Shown here: positions 39,493 through 47,143 of the stretch, piece after piece
How positions within the stretch are numbered: position 1 is the first letter of the stretch
Layout: the number at the start of each line of letters is the position of its first letter
Source: Paenarthrobacter sp. GOM3
Lineage (GTDB): Bacteria; Actinomycetota; Actinomycetes; Actinomycetales; Micrococcaceae
NCBI RefSeq assembly: GCF_018215265.2
Contig: NZ_CP136562.1
Span: 1,550,001-1,614,000, forward strand
Direction: 5' to 3'
Length of the DNA: 64,000 bases
Notes under the pieces: generated by a model
What the model saw: the letters and a program-made list of their open reading frames with translations, nothing else
Databases searched by the model: none
What the model was told of the DNA's origin: nothing
Translations under genes and position numbers: made by a program

Positions 39493-40241
39493 TGGTTCGC
39501 CCACCCATACTGCTGCGGGACCACTGCCAGCTGCGGGCGCTGCTCAGGCTCGTCATCCCACCGGCCAGCCGCCAACCAGGTGGAGGCATGCGGGGTGAAC
39601 TGCTGATCCTTGCCAGCAACCTGCATGCGGAGCGTCTCCAGCCCGGACATGATCTGCTCAGGGCTTGCGAGGCGCAAAGCCTTCTCGTAGGCCTTCCTAG
39701 CTGCTTCCTTGCCTACCTTGCGCGGGTAGACCCTCCAGAAAGCATCAAAAGCATCCTTCGAAGCCGCAGGCTTTGATGAAGTCTTTTTAACTTCCTTTTC
39801 CCCTTCCCTTTCCCTTTCCGTATTTAGTCCTCTGGAGTCCTCACGAGGAGTTGCGGACGAATCGCGAGAATCTGCGGCAAATTCCGCGTCACTCCGGGGA
39901 TTCTCATCAGCCAGGGAGAGGTCAAGACCCGCATATTTGGACTTTGAAGGGTTGCTGATCTTCTGGTGCTTCAGCCAGTTGGTCACCTGAATGACCTGCC
40001 CGAGTTCAGAGTCGTACAGAGACAGTGCACCTATCGAAATAAGGTTCTGGAGTCCTCTAGAGACTTCCAGAGTGTCCGCTGGGAAGACCTGCATCTTGAT
40101 TCGCTTAGGCGAGTACGGCATGAAGCCCTCGTCATCCACGAAGTTCCAGATTCCGATGAAGAGCAGACGCTCCCAGGGCTCCAGCTCCACCAGTTTCTCG
40201 TCTGTCCAGAAGTCCGGCTTGATAGTGCGGATACGTGCCAT
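39489..40241 (-). CDS. Phage replication initiation protein (DnaD/helix-turn-helix type)
   Basis: The 250-residue protein starts MARIRTIKPDFWTDEKLVEL, the standard opening of phage replication initiators/organisers, followed by a winged-helix region. A low-complexity linker (SRGLNTEREREGEKEVKK) leads to FDAFWRVYPRKVGKEAARKA, a typical C-terminal replisome-organiser domain. The origin may lie within it, but no iterons were seen. It starts in a one-base overlap. Confidence 0.82.
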   Translation of the reverse strand: MARIRTIKPDFWTDEKLVELEPWERLLFIGIWNFVDDEGFMPYSPKRIKMQVFPADTLEVSRGLQNLISIGALSLYDSELGQVIQVTNWLKHQKISNPSKSKYAGLDLSLADENPRSDAEFAADSRDSSATPREDSRGLNTEREREGEKEVKKTSSKPAASKDAFDAFWRVYPRKVGKEAARKAYEKALRLASPEQIMSGLETLRMQVAGKDQQFTPHASTWLAAGRWDDEPEQRPQLAVVPQQYGWANQ

Positions 40242-40363
40242 CAGCGTTTCACCTCCTCAGAGGTGCGCTGAAGGTATGCGGCTTCAATCTCTTGCAAGGT
40301 GCCTTGCAAGGCTTGGCCCAAGGTGACGATGCCCTTGGGCAAGGTTGGTGGTGGGACTTCCAT
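40241..40363 (-). CDS. Small phage protein, 40 residues
   Basis: It fits exactly between two coupled genes (TGATG at its start; one-base overlap at its end). It has a proline-rich start (MEVPPPTLPKG) and an amphipathic helix (LGQALQGTLQEIEAAYLQ). Function unknown. Confidence 0.6.
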   Translation of the reverse strand: MEVPPPTLPKGIVTLGQALQGTLQEIEAAYLQRTSEEVKR

Positions 40364-40914
40364 CAGAGGACCGCCTCCGTTCCTTGGTCGGATTGGTTGG
40401 TTGAATTGGCGGCGAGCTCGTACAGCCCGCCATAGCCCTTCGGGCGCGGGAACTGGATTGCTGAACGGGACAGCCATGGTGTTTCAGTGGGTGTGTAGTA
40501 GGGCTCGGTGATTCCTTTGGCCACCATCTCTGCACAGCGTGTGGGCTCTACCTGCTTGTGTTCTTCAGCGAGGCGTTCCTTGACGTCCTTCTTCAGGTTG
40601 TGGCCCCAATTGGACCCGCAGAACTTGCAGAAGATCCGCATCTCTTCGCGGGTCATCATGACCAGGGGAGTTCCGCCGGCGTGTACACGTGGATGCCCGT
40701 ACTTGTCCACGCATTTCTGGCAGTACTGGTAGCCGATGGACAGGTTGCCGTCGTCCGGCCAGCGGCAGGCGCCGCCGCCGAGGAAGCCCGGGCCGCCGCA
40801 CCAGCCGCAGGTCTGCGGAGCGGTCCAGCCCAGCGGATGGACCTTGAATGGCGGTTGCGTCGCTGTCTCGGAGACGTCCAGCAGCTCGAAAATGTCCAGC
40901 TGCCCGGCAATCAT
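40363..40914 (-). CDS. Phage zinc-finger-like protein, 183 residues
   Basis: Several paired cysteines are visible: CGWC, YCQKC and CKFC. The N-terminus has IAGQLDIFELLD, a form seen in proteins that bind the sliding clamp ('QLDIF'), so a clamp interaction is possible. It lies in the replication operon. No family recognised. Confidence 0.65.
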   Translation of the reverse strand: MIAGQLDIFELLDVSETATQPPFKVHPLGWTAPQTCGWCGGPGFLGGGACRWPDDGNLSIGYQYCQKCVDKYGHPRVHAGGTPLVMMTREEMRIFCKFCGSNWGHNLKKDVKERLAEEHKQVEPTRCAEMVAKGITEPYYTPTETPWLSRSAIQFPRPKGYGGLYELAANSTNQSDQGTEAVL

Positions 40915-41186
40915 GAGGCAGCCCTCCAGTACGCCCTTTGGGGGAGTGCGGTGGCCGGCGCTTCCAAAACAAGGACCCTCCCCGTACCGCCGGACCCTGG
41001 GATTTTAGCGGCGTCGATTATGTAGCCCTGCGGAGGACCCGCGAGCTTTACACGATGGCGGTTGGCCACTGCAGGCAGGTCGTCAAGGGCAAGCGCCACC
41101 AGCTGCCGGTCCGTTGGGCCCGGGGCGCTGTCGTTGACGATGGGCCAGATGGCCCTGAATGTCTGGGTCTCGGTCGTTGCGGTCAC
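40911..41186 (-). CDS. Small phage protein, 91 residues
   Basis: A GTG at 41186 overlaps the HNH stop (GTGA) and has GGAGG seven bases upstream, which decides the start over the ATG at 41234. It has a mixed alpha/beta sequence (VKLAGPPQGYIIDAAKIPG). Function unknown. Confidence 0.62.
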   Translation of the reverse strand: MTATTETQTFRAIWPIVNDSAPGPTDRQLVALALDDLPAVANRHRVKLAGPPQGYIIDAAKIPGSGGTGRVLVLEAPATALPQRAYWRAAS

Positions 41187-41548
41187 CGTGCCACCTCCAG
41201 CGCGGTACGGGAACCGTCGACCTCGAGTCGCCATCGGAACCCTGACCAGTCCTCAATTGGTGTGAGGTCCGGGTGTTCCCCGATGCCCAGCCGGAAGCCG
41301 CGGCCTGCTGCCTCGATGGGGTGGGCCTCAACATGACCGTGGCACCGGGTTGTACCAGTGCCACACATAAGAACCAGGTTCGCTGGGCCGTTCACCCATG
41401 CTTGCTTGGTGCCGCCCATACCGCGTGACCTGCGGTGCTGGAGCGAGTACCAGCCGCTGCTCGTGTCGACGTGGCAGCCGCACCACTGGCAGGTGGACTG
41501 ATCCCGGTTGATGACCATTTGCCGGGTCTTTGGTGTTGGGCCGCTCAC
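41183..41548 (-). CDS. HNH endonuclease, second copy type
   Basis: The 121-residue protein has CQWCGCHV, LQHRRSRGMGGT, NLVLMCG and CHGHVEAHP, a complete HNH/zinc pattern of the phage type with histidine-rich core. Not closely similar to the HNH protein at 34.7 kb. Encoded among replication genes; its role may be DNA processing or homing. Confidence 0.85.
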   Translation of the reverse strand: MSGPTPKTRQMVINRDQSTCQWCGCHVDTSSGWYSLQHRRSRGMGGTKQAWVNGPANLVLMCGTGTTRCHGHVEAHPIEAAGRGFRLGIGEHPDLTPIEDWSGFRWRLEVDGSRTALEVAR

Positions 41549-42030
41549 TGGGCGCCATCCTTGAGGAACGTAACCCAGTGGGTCTTGCTGGCCTTGCCAC
41601 TGCGGTGCCCAACAAGAGGCTTGACGTCAGTCAACGCGAGGATCTGGCCCACAGGGATCTGGGTTTCGTTCCATTTAAAGATGAGCACGCCTGACGGGCG
41701 AAGCACCCGGAAGCACTCAGCGAAACCCTTCCTGAGGTCTTCCCTCCAAGTGTCCTTGTGGAGTCGTCCGTACTTGGCGGCCTGCCAGGACTTCGGGCCG
41801 GTCCTTACAAGGTGGGGCGGATCGAACACGACGACGCTGAAAGCTCCGTCCGGGAATGGCAGGGCCCGGAAATCCATCAAGACGTCAGGGTTGATACTCA
41901 GTGCGCGCCCATCGCAGAGGACGTGGTCCTCGGAACGAATGTCTCCGAACAGCACGCGGTCATCGGCCTTGTCGAAGTAGAACATCCTGGACCCCGATGC
42001 TGGGTCAAGGACGGCGGGAGCGGCAGTCAT
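41545..42030 (-). CDS. SAM-dependent DNA methyltransferase-like protein
   Basis: This 161-residue protein has the catalytic-type motif VVFDPPHLVR (DPPY-like) and FRVLRPSGVLIFKWNE, as in small phage N6-adenine or cytosine methyltransferases. It may protect phage DNA from host restriction. The glycine-rich SAM motif is not obvious, so activity is uncertain. ATGA-type overlaps on both sides. Confidence 0.75.
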   Translation of the reverse strand: MTAAPAVLDPASGSRMFYFDKADDRVLFGDIRSEDHVLCDGRALSINPDVLMDFRALPFPDGAFSVVVFDPPHLVRTGPKSWQAAKYGRLHKDTWREDLRKGFAECFRVLRPSGVLIFKWNETQIPVGQILALTDVKPLVGHRSGKASKTHWVTFLKDGAQ

Positions 42031-42383
42031 TCGCCCCTCCCAGCTACTTGGTACATGGCTCGGACGCTGGCGCCGATGGACTGGTAGGCGCGCAGCTCAG
42101 ACTCCAGGGCCTTGGCAAGCCGGTCGGCGTAGCGGTAGGCAGCGTCAGCGACGTCGCGGGATCCGCGAGTCTCAGCCGTGGCTAGGTCGGCGGCGTAGCG
42201 CTTCTCATGGGCCGGACCCTTGTGCTCCATATAGGCAGCTGCGTACGCCAGGTCATGGTTCCGGTCAGCGGTCGTGAAGGTGATGTAGCGGTCATTGCAG
42301 ACGGCAGCTGAGTTCGCGATGCGGGTGCTGATATCCCGGATGCGTTGCTCAATGGCAACGGGGTTCAGTACGTCATTGCTCAT
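42027..42383 (-). CDS. Phage helical protein, 118 residues
   Basis: It starts in an ATGA overlap at 42383. Predicted all-helical (AIEQRIRDISTRIANSAAV; ADAAYRYADRLAKALESELR), possibly coiled coil. Unknown function; position next to the recombination genes suggests a DNA-related role. Confidence 0.62.
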   Translation of the reverse strand: MSNDVLNPVAIEQRIRDISTRIANSAAVCNDRYITFTTADRNHDLAYAAAYMEHKGPAHEKRYAADLATAETRGSRDVADAAYRYADRLAKALESELRAYQSIGASVRAMYQVAGRGE

Positions 42384-42940
42384 GGTCGGCCGCCGATCTG
42401 TGGCAGGTTTGGGTCGAGCTGCAGCGGGATCCCGCCGTCGCGCCACGCCTGGACGAGCGACAGACCTTTGTCCTTGGCCGTGTACGTGACCGTGAACTTC
42501 GTGGGGTCGCTCGGCAGGCGGTGTTCGATGCCCTCGACCAGCTCGCCTTCGTCAGTCACGAACGCATCGCCGGCCAACTTGCAGTCCGCGGCGATGTGCT
42601 CAACGGCGGACGACTTCACACGGACCTCGGTCCAGCCCTCGACGGGAGGGTGCTCCACGGTTTCGATGAGGTCCGGGCGGTACTCACGGCACCAGTCCAG
42701 AAGCGCGGCGTGATCGGTCACCACGGTTTCGGCTTTCGCCTCGGTCAGGGTGATCTGGGCGACCTTGTCGCCATCCGGATTGAACACACTGAATGATTTG
42801 TTCCCGGTCTCCTTGTACTGGGCTACCAGATCCTTCAGGGCAGCCTCACGGCCAAGCTTGTTGGCATCCACGATCACGGAGGTCATCGCGTTCATAACTG
42901 CCGTGCGCAGGGTCTTCTCTTTGAAAGTCAGCTCAGGCAT
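42380..42940 (-). CDS. Phage protein next to annealing protein, 186 residues
   Basis: The protein is helical then beta (FKEKTLRTAVMNAMTSVIVD; SFSVFNPDGDKVAQITLTEA). It is conserved in style with the partner genes of Rad52/Sak-like loci in actinophages. No nuclease motif was recognised. It overlaps the annealing-protein gene by eight bases. Confidence 0.6.
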   Translation of the reverse strand: MPELTFKEKTLRTAVMNAMTSVIVDANKLGREAALKDLVAQYKETGNKSFSVFNPDGDKVAQITLTEAKAETVVTDHAALLDWCREYRPDLIETVEHPPVEGWTEVRVKSSAVEHIAADCKLAGDAFVTDEGELVEGIEHRLPSDPTKFTVTYTAKDKGLSLVQAWRDGGIPLQLDPNLPQIGGRP

Positions 42941-43694
42941 TGGTTAGTACCCCTTCGATAGGCGTTGCTTCTTGGATTGCCGCGTCGACGGCTGCCATGT
43001 AGTGATCAGGCGCGCCTGCTTGGGCGGCCATGTGCCGGAGTGAGGCAAGGCGTTGCGCATCGCCACGGGCTTGCTCGAGGGACTCGCCCCAATTCACTCC
43101 ACTGCTTTGCTGTGCCGGAGCGGGCTGCTGCCGCTGCGGGGGAGTTTCGTCGTGGTCCTCCTCAGCGATCTTCTTTGCCGCTGCAGCCTCTGACTTGGAC
43201 CACAGATAGGTGCCGACGCCGAAGCGCATGGCTGCGTTGCGGATGAAGTCACCGATGGTTTCTTTGATCGCGTTGGGTCCGCTGTTGCGGCCAGGGTCTC
43301 CAAAGCCGATGCGTGTAACGCCAAGGACCGTCATGCGTCCCCACATTCCGCCGTCACTCAGCAGAGGAGTGCCGACAGGTGTCAGCGCGAAGGGCTCCCA
43401 GTGCCACATGGGATCCGCGGCGTTGAGGCGGTCAGTGATCCCCGCGTGGCCAACGTAGTCCAGGTGCATGGACCGGGCGTGCCATCCGCCGCAGTAGAAC
43501 CCGTCCGCGGAGTAGCGGGAGCCTTGCTCGCACCTGCCGCGGTCTTCGTCATTCTTCCGGACCTGCTTGGGCAGCTTCTCGATCTCTTCAGGCGTGAAGG
43601 GCTTAGTCAGGAGCTCCAGCCGCGCCGAATAGTCGTCGGCGGCCATCACGCGCCCATCGGGAAGCGTCACGTATTCTGCGTCCTTTGCGGGCAT
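42933..43694 (-). CDS. Rad52/Sak-like single-strand annealing protein
   Basis: The 253-residue protein has HAGITDRLNAADPMWHWEPF, GRMTVLGVTRIGFGDPG, and FIRNAAMRFGVGTYLW, the pattern of Sak-type Rad52-superfamily recombinases (alternating beta hairpin, then the A-x-R/K-x-G-x-G-x-Y-L helix). A Q/P-rich linker and a helical C-terminus follow. It anneals complementary strands, working with the SSB and RusA resolvase in this operon. Confidence 0.8.
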   Translation of the reverse strand: MPAKDAEYVTLPDGRVMAADDYSARLELLTKPFTPEEIEKLPKQVRKNDEDRGRCEQGSRYSADGFYCGGWHARSMHLDYVGHAGITDRLNAADPMWHWEPFALTPVGTPLLSDGGMWGRMTVLGVTRIGFGDPGRNSGPNAIKETIGDFIRNAAMRFGVGTYLWSKSEAAAAKKIAEEDHDETPPQRQQPAPAQQSSGVNWGESLEQARGDAQRLASLRHMAAQAGAPDHYMAAVDAAIQEATPIEGVLTNA

Positions 43695-43879
43695 CAGCGT
43701 TCTCCCTTCCGCCAGGCGTCGGCGTCGTCGGTTGCGCGCTGATCGTTAGCGTCCGCAATTGCGTCGTGGTCAATGCCCTCGGATTGCTCGAGGAGTCGGT
43801 CGTGGTGGCGAGCGGGGATGATGGCCAGGCCGGCGAAGATCGCTCCGACGAAGACCACCAGGAATGGGCCGTTCAGCAT
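43694..43879 (-). CDS. Small single-TM phage protein
   Basis: The 61-residue protein has an N-terminal TM helix (GPFLVVFVGAIFAGLAIIPA) and a charged cytoplasmic tail. It overlaps both neighbours. It may be an early membrane protein of exclusion or regulatory type; function unknown. Confidence 0.6.
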   Translation of the reverse strand: MLNGPFLVVFVGAIFAGLAIIPARHHDRLLEQSEGIDHDAIADANDQRATDDADAWRKGER

Positions 43880-44046
43880 GAGGTCCCCTTGATCCAGCGC
43901 TCAGCGTGGGCCAGCGCTTCTTGGAAGGTCCCGGGCGACGACGATTGTGCGTTGCCCGTGGCTGGATTGATCCGGTCAGCCCACCAGTAGTTCAGTTGCT
44001 TGACGATGCGCGGCTTGACGCTCAAGCGCTTGTCGCGGAGCCTCAT
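43873..44046 (-). CDS. Small basic phage protein, 57 residues
   Basis: The ATG at 44046 overlaps the excisionase stop (ATGA). The sequence is basic and aromatic (RLRDKRLSVKPRIVKQLNYW), possibly a DNA-binding protein. No family recognised. Confidence 0.6.
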   Translation of the reverse strand: MRLRDKRLSVKPRIVKQLNYWWADRINPATGNAQSSSPGTFQEALAHAERWIKGTSC

Positions 44047-44291
44047 GCGGCCACCGCCGGGGTCTGGTCGGTGCGGGCGTCGATGAATGCCTGCAGGTCG
44101 TCGGCGCGGACACGCCACTTCTGCCTGCTGGATCCAAGCTCGACTGCCCGGAGGGAACCGTCCTTGATGCGGGCGCGTACCCAGTCATCGGACATTCCCA
44201 TGAGTTCGGCTGCGTCCTTGGTGGAGTACAGCCGTACGGCTTCGGTCGGGGCGCCGTTCCCCAAGGTTGGTCGGGTGGGTATAGTTGCCAT
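44043..44291 (-). CDS. Excisionase/MerR-like helix-turn-helix protein
   Basis: This 82-residue protein has the HTH_17 (Xis/MerR-type) fold: LYSTKDAAELMGMSDDWVRARIKDGSL and KWRVRADDLQAFID. In this family the protein bends attachment-site DNA and directs excision. It is the second gene of the early leftward operon, so it would be made upon induction, as expected for Xis. Confidence 0.82.
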   Translation of the reverse strand: MATIPTRPTLGNGAPTEAVRLYSTKDAAELMGMSDDWVRARIKDGSLRAVELGSSRQKWRVRADDLQAFIDARTDQTPAVAA

Positions 44292-44347
44292 TGAGATTTT
44301 GCTTTCTTGTCGAGGTCCTCTCCTGGTGCATCAGGAGAGGGCCTTTT

Positions 44348-44623
44348 TCATATCTGGACCAACGTCTTGTGACGTGTGGAGCCTGCCGCATTTGTCACTC
44401 GATGCGCGCGAGAGTCCTCTTTTCGGATGAAGAGTTCGTCTAGGTCCCGCTTGAGCCACTTGCAGATCTGGATGGCCAGGTCTTCCGAGCACTGCTTCAT
44501 GGTGCCGGTCTCCAGTGCGGAGATCGCGGCCTGACTGCACTGGCAGAGGATGGCCAGCTGGCGCTGGTTGAATCCTTCGCGGATGCGTCGCTCTTTCAGC
44601 TTTTCGCGGTTGATGGGTTGCAT
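44348..44623 (-). CDS. Cro-like HTH (XRE) regulator
   Basis: The 91-residue protein has an XRE helix-turn-helix (EGFNQRQLAILCQCSQAAIS) within residues 17-40, then a basic tail. It is the first gene behind the leftward operator-promoter, the usual place of Cro. AGGGGAGGTG before the ATG at 44623 is a strong ribosome binding site; an in-frame ATG at 44704 with AGAGGAG is also usable, giving a longer 118-residue form. Confidence 0.75.
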   Translation of the reverse strand: MQPINREKLKERRIREGFNQRQLAILCQCSQAAISALETGTMKQCSEDLAIQICKWLKRDLDELFIRKEDSRAHRVTNAAGSTRHKTLVQI

Positions 44624-44725
44624 GTACACCTCCCCTCTGAGTCGTTGCTTCGGCCGGCGGTAGGTTGCGTGGGCCGGTCGTGTTGACGCGTGGTGCAAGT
44701 ACATGTCTACTCCTCTGATTTGTCT

Positions 44726-44766
44726 TTGACAAGTAGAGCTTGCATCAATTCTCATTCACTTGTCAA
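44726..44766 (-). promoter_or_regulatory. Operator/promoter of leftward early operon (copy 2)
   Basis: On the minus strand it begins TTGACAAGTGAATGA (44766 down to 44752) and ends ACTTGTCAA (44734-44726), an inverted-repeat pair of TTGACAAGT with a 23-base spacer. About 33 of 38 positions match the block at 6635. TTGACA may be the -35 box; a good -10 box was not found. Confidence 0.72.
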
Positions 44767-44812
44767 CACGCCGCCGCTGGATGCACTGGGGGATAAGGAG
44801 AGTAGACGGTTT

Positions 44813-44849
44813 ACTTGTATCGGAATCTCATTTCCCGACTTCAACAAGT
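44813..44849. promoter_or_regulatory. ACTTGT/ACAAGT half-sites upstream of the repressor gene
   Basis: ACTTGT (44813-44818) and ACAAGT (44844-44849) form an inverted pair 27-60 bases before the repressor ATG. They match the core of the operator half-sites and could serve autoregulation. Confidence 0.5.
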
Positions 44850-44875
44850 AGTACAACTGCCGCAAGGATTGAGCC

Positions 44876-45436
44876 ATGGAAAGCACCGAACTCACGCTGC
44901 GTCAGATAGCCCAGATGGCATCTGATAACAACGGAGGCGCTAAGGGCCGCGAACTGGACCGAATCGCCAAGGGCAAGGGCCTCACGCTCTCCTACACGAC
45001 AGTCAACAAGATCATCGCCGGCACCTATACATCCCGTCCGGGACTGAAAACGGTGGAGGCGCTGGCGTCACTCGCAGGAGTACCGCTGGAGCAGGCATAC
45101 AACGCCGCGGGCATCGAACCGCCCCAGGCATCATTTGCCGAACAACTTCCGCCGGAGGCTGACACTCTGACCCCAGAGCAGCGCCGAGTAGTGATCGACC
45201 TGACCCGTGTGTTCATCAAACAGAACCGAGTGGTTCACGAACTACGGCAGGAGGTGGTGGAACATGAAGACCGTTCCGCCCCCATTACGCGAACAGGGGA
45301 GAGCCCTGTATCCGCAAAGAATCACCTCAAAGCAGTACCCAACTACCGAGAAGCAACCGAGGAAGAGCTGGAACACCTGGCCGCATTCCCGGGCGATCCT
45401 GACATCGCACACGATGAGGAACCGCACGGCGACTAG
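44876..45436 (+). CDS. Prophage immunity repressor (XRE family)
   Basis: The 186-residue protein has an N-terminal HTH (LTLSYTTVNKIIAGTYTSRP) of the XRE type, a short helical middle, and an acidic C-terminal tail (EEELEHLAAFPGDPDIAHDE). It is divergent from the cro/xis operon and next to an ImmA-like gene, an arrangement like ICEBs1 ImmR/ImmA, where the peptidase cleaves the repressor. No S24 peptidase domain is present, consistent with ImmA-type control. Confidence 0.85.
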   Translation: MESTELTLRQIAQMASDNNGGAKGRELDRIAKGKGLTLSYTTVNKIIAGTYTSRPGLKTVEALASLAGVPLEQAYNAAGIEPPQASFAEQLPPEADTLTPEQRRVVIDLTRVFIKQNRVVHELRQEVVEHEDRSAPITRTGESPVSAKNHLKAVPNYREATEEELEHLAAFPGDPDIAHDEEPHGD

Positions 45437-45459
45437 GCCGCGGCTTAAATTGTCAGCCC

Positions 45460-45470
45460 ACTTGTATAGC
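45460..45470 (+). promoter_or_regulatory. Possible -10 box and operator half-site before immA
   Basis: ACTTGTATAGC contains the half-site core ACTTGT and TATAGC (45465-45470), a fair -10 box 10 bases before the ATG at 45481. This would give a leaderless or near-leaderless transcript under repressor control. Confidence 0.4.
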
Positions 45471-45480
45471 GTCGGCTGGC

Positions 45481-45880
45481 ATGGGGTACGAACGTCTAGT
45501 GGATGAGCTCGGTGTCCGTCTAGTCGATGGATACCCGCCGAACGGCTGGTGGGCCAGCTATGATCCACGCACACACAATCATGCGCAGGCCAGATCTAGG
45601 CGCGCTCCAGCGCAGGGTCGCGACCTATCACGAGCTCGGTCATGCGTTCTTCAAGCACTCCGGGTGCGACCCCAAGCAAGAGGTTCAGGCCAGTATCTGG
45701 GCATCTCGCCAAATGATCACAGAATCCGCCTTCATTGAGGCTGCCCGGATTACGGACGAACTGCAGGGAATCGCCCATCACCTCGGGGTAATGAAGCGGG
45801 ACGTCGAGTTCTACCTGCGATCCTTCAGCTACGCCGAAATGGTTGCTATGCGCCACAAGATCGGGTGGGGACACCCATAG
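45481..45880 (+). pseudogene. ImmA/IrrE-like metallopeptidase gene with a frameshift
   Basis: The N-terminal part (MGYERLVDELGVRLVDGYPP ... SYDPRTH) is in the frame starting at 45481. The rest (TIMRRPDLGALQRRV, then the zinc motif HELGH in ATYHELGHAFFKHSG) lies in the +1 frame. The switch falls in CACACACA at about 45569-45576; one extra CA would restore SYDPRTHTIMRRPDLG in one frame. Without it only a shorter protein from internal ATGs (45527 or 45560) could be made. It may be a broken gene, a phase-variable tract or a sequencing error. Confidence 0.7.
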
Positions 45881-45892
45881 GAAAGGGGAACC

Positions 45893-47143
45893 ATGGCCAG
45901 AGCTGCCAAAGGGGAAGGGACCCTGTTCAAGACCGACAATGGATGGCGTGGATACGTCACCGTCAACGGTGCCAGGAAGTACTTCTCCGCAAAGACCAAA
46001 GCCGAGGCGTCACAGAAACGCCGGCAGTTGCTGACACAGCGTGACCACGGTCAGCTGTCTGTGGAGAAATCGCCAACAGTGCTGCAGTGGCTGGAGCACT
46101 GGATGACCATCTCCAACCACAGGCCAACCACGGCGGCTGGCTACCGCCACTACATCAAGTCGTACATGAAGCCCATCCACGGGGTGCGCCTGGACAAGCT
46201 CACCATCGAGCACCTCGAAGAGCTCTACGCCCAGATGGAGAAGGATGGGCTCTCCGGATCCACTCGACACCAAACGCACGCCATCATCCGGGTGGCGCTG
46301 AAGCACGCTGTCCGCCGCGGGCACATGTTCCGGAACGTCGCCGCCTTGGTACAGCCTCCATCAGTCGGGCCGCGCAAAACCAAAGCCCTGTCCGAGGCTG
46401 ACCTTCAAGCGCTCTATGCTGCTGTGGCCGGCGACCGATACGAGGCCCGATGGCTGCTGTCTCTCCAGATGGGTCTGCGCCCAGGCGAGGCAACAGGCTT
46501 GCAATGGCCTGACCTCGATTTTGATACCGGCATCCTGCATGTGCACCACCAGATTCAGGCCGTGACAGGTAAGGGCGCAATACTCGTTGACCTGCCTAAG
46601 ACCGCATCGGGTGATCGGAAGATCCCACTCCCGTCATACCTGCTCGACATGCTGCGGCGCCGCCGTGAAGAGCAGCTGCGGGAAATGATCGAGGCAGGTG
46701 ACAGTTGGAACCCTTGGACTCCAGAGGGTAAGCCAACGGCGATGATCTTCACTCAGCGCGATGGGCAGCCACTGCGCCCGAAGCTGGACCACGACAACTG
46801 GCACGCGCTCCTGGCGGCCGCCGGCCTGCCGAAGATGCGCCGCTACGTTTCGCGCCACACGGCAGCTTCGATGATGATCGCCAACGACGTCGATGTGGCC
46901 ACTGTGTCTGCCACGCTCGGCCACGCCAATCCGGCCTTCACCATGAGCGTCTACACCCATGCGATTGATGAGCGCCGAGAGGAACTGGCAGTGAAATTGG
47001 ACCGCCTGGCTGCACCCTATTTTGCACCTTATGTTGCCGGTGAAGAGCGTTCTGGAGCGGATGTGGAATCCACTAATGCCCCACTTATCAAGGGTTCGCG
47101 GTCTCCATCGTCGCCCACCGGGCGCACGCCGAGAAACTCATAA
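45893..47143 (+). CDS. Tyrosine-family phage integrase
   Basis: The 416-residue protein has an N-terminal arm-binding domain (GEGTLFKTDNGWRGYVTVNG), a SAM-like core-binding domain (about 60-160) and a catalytic domain: Arg196 (GLRPGEATGL), Arg321 (YVSRHTAAS), His344 (LGHANP) and nucleophile Tyr354 (MSVYTHA). The usual His before the second Arg (HxxR) is Tyr318. GGAAAGGGG precedes the ATG. The last codons and the TAA fall inside the att core, and APYFAPY (374-380) is encoded by the arm-site repeats. Confidence 0.93.
   Translation: MARAAKGEGTLFKTDNGWRGYVTVNGARKYFSAKTKAEASQKRRQLLTQRDHGQLSVEKSPTVLQWLEHWMTISNHRPTTAAGYRHYIKSYMKPIHGVRLDKLTIEHLEELYAQMEKDGLSGSTRHQTHAIIRVALKHAVRRGHMFRNVAALVQPPSVGPRKTKALSEADLQALYAAVAGDRYEARWLLSLQMGLRPGEATGLQWPDLDFDTGILHVHHQIQAVTGKGAILVDLPKTASGDRKIPLPSYLLDMLRRRREEQLREMIEAGDSWNPWTPEGKPTAMIFTQRDGQPLRPKLDHDNWHALLAAAGLPKMRRYVSRHTAASMMIANDVDVATVSATLGHANPAFTMSVYTHAIDERREELAVKLDRLAAPYFAPYVAGEERSGADVESTNAPLIKGSRSPSSPTGRTPRNS
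47011..47035 (+). repeat. Tandem GCACCYTAT repeat in int 3' end, putative integrase arm site (P' arm)
   Basis: GCACCCTAT (47012-47020) and GCACCTTAT (47024-47032), 12 bases apart, match the pair at 6541-6561 in sequence, spacing and orientation. They encode the APYFAPY stretch of the integrase, so protein and DNA-site functions overlap. Confidence 0.7.
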
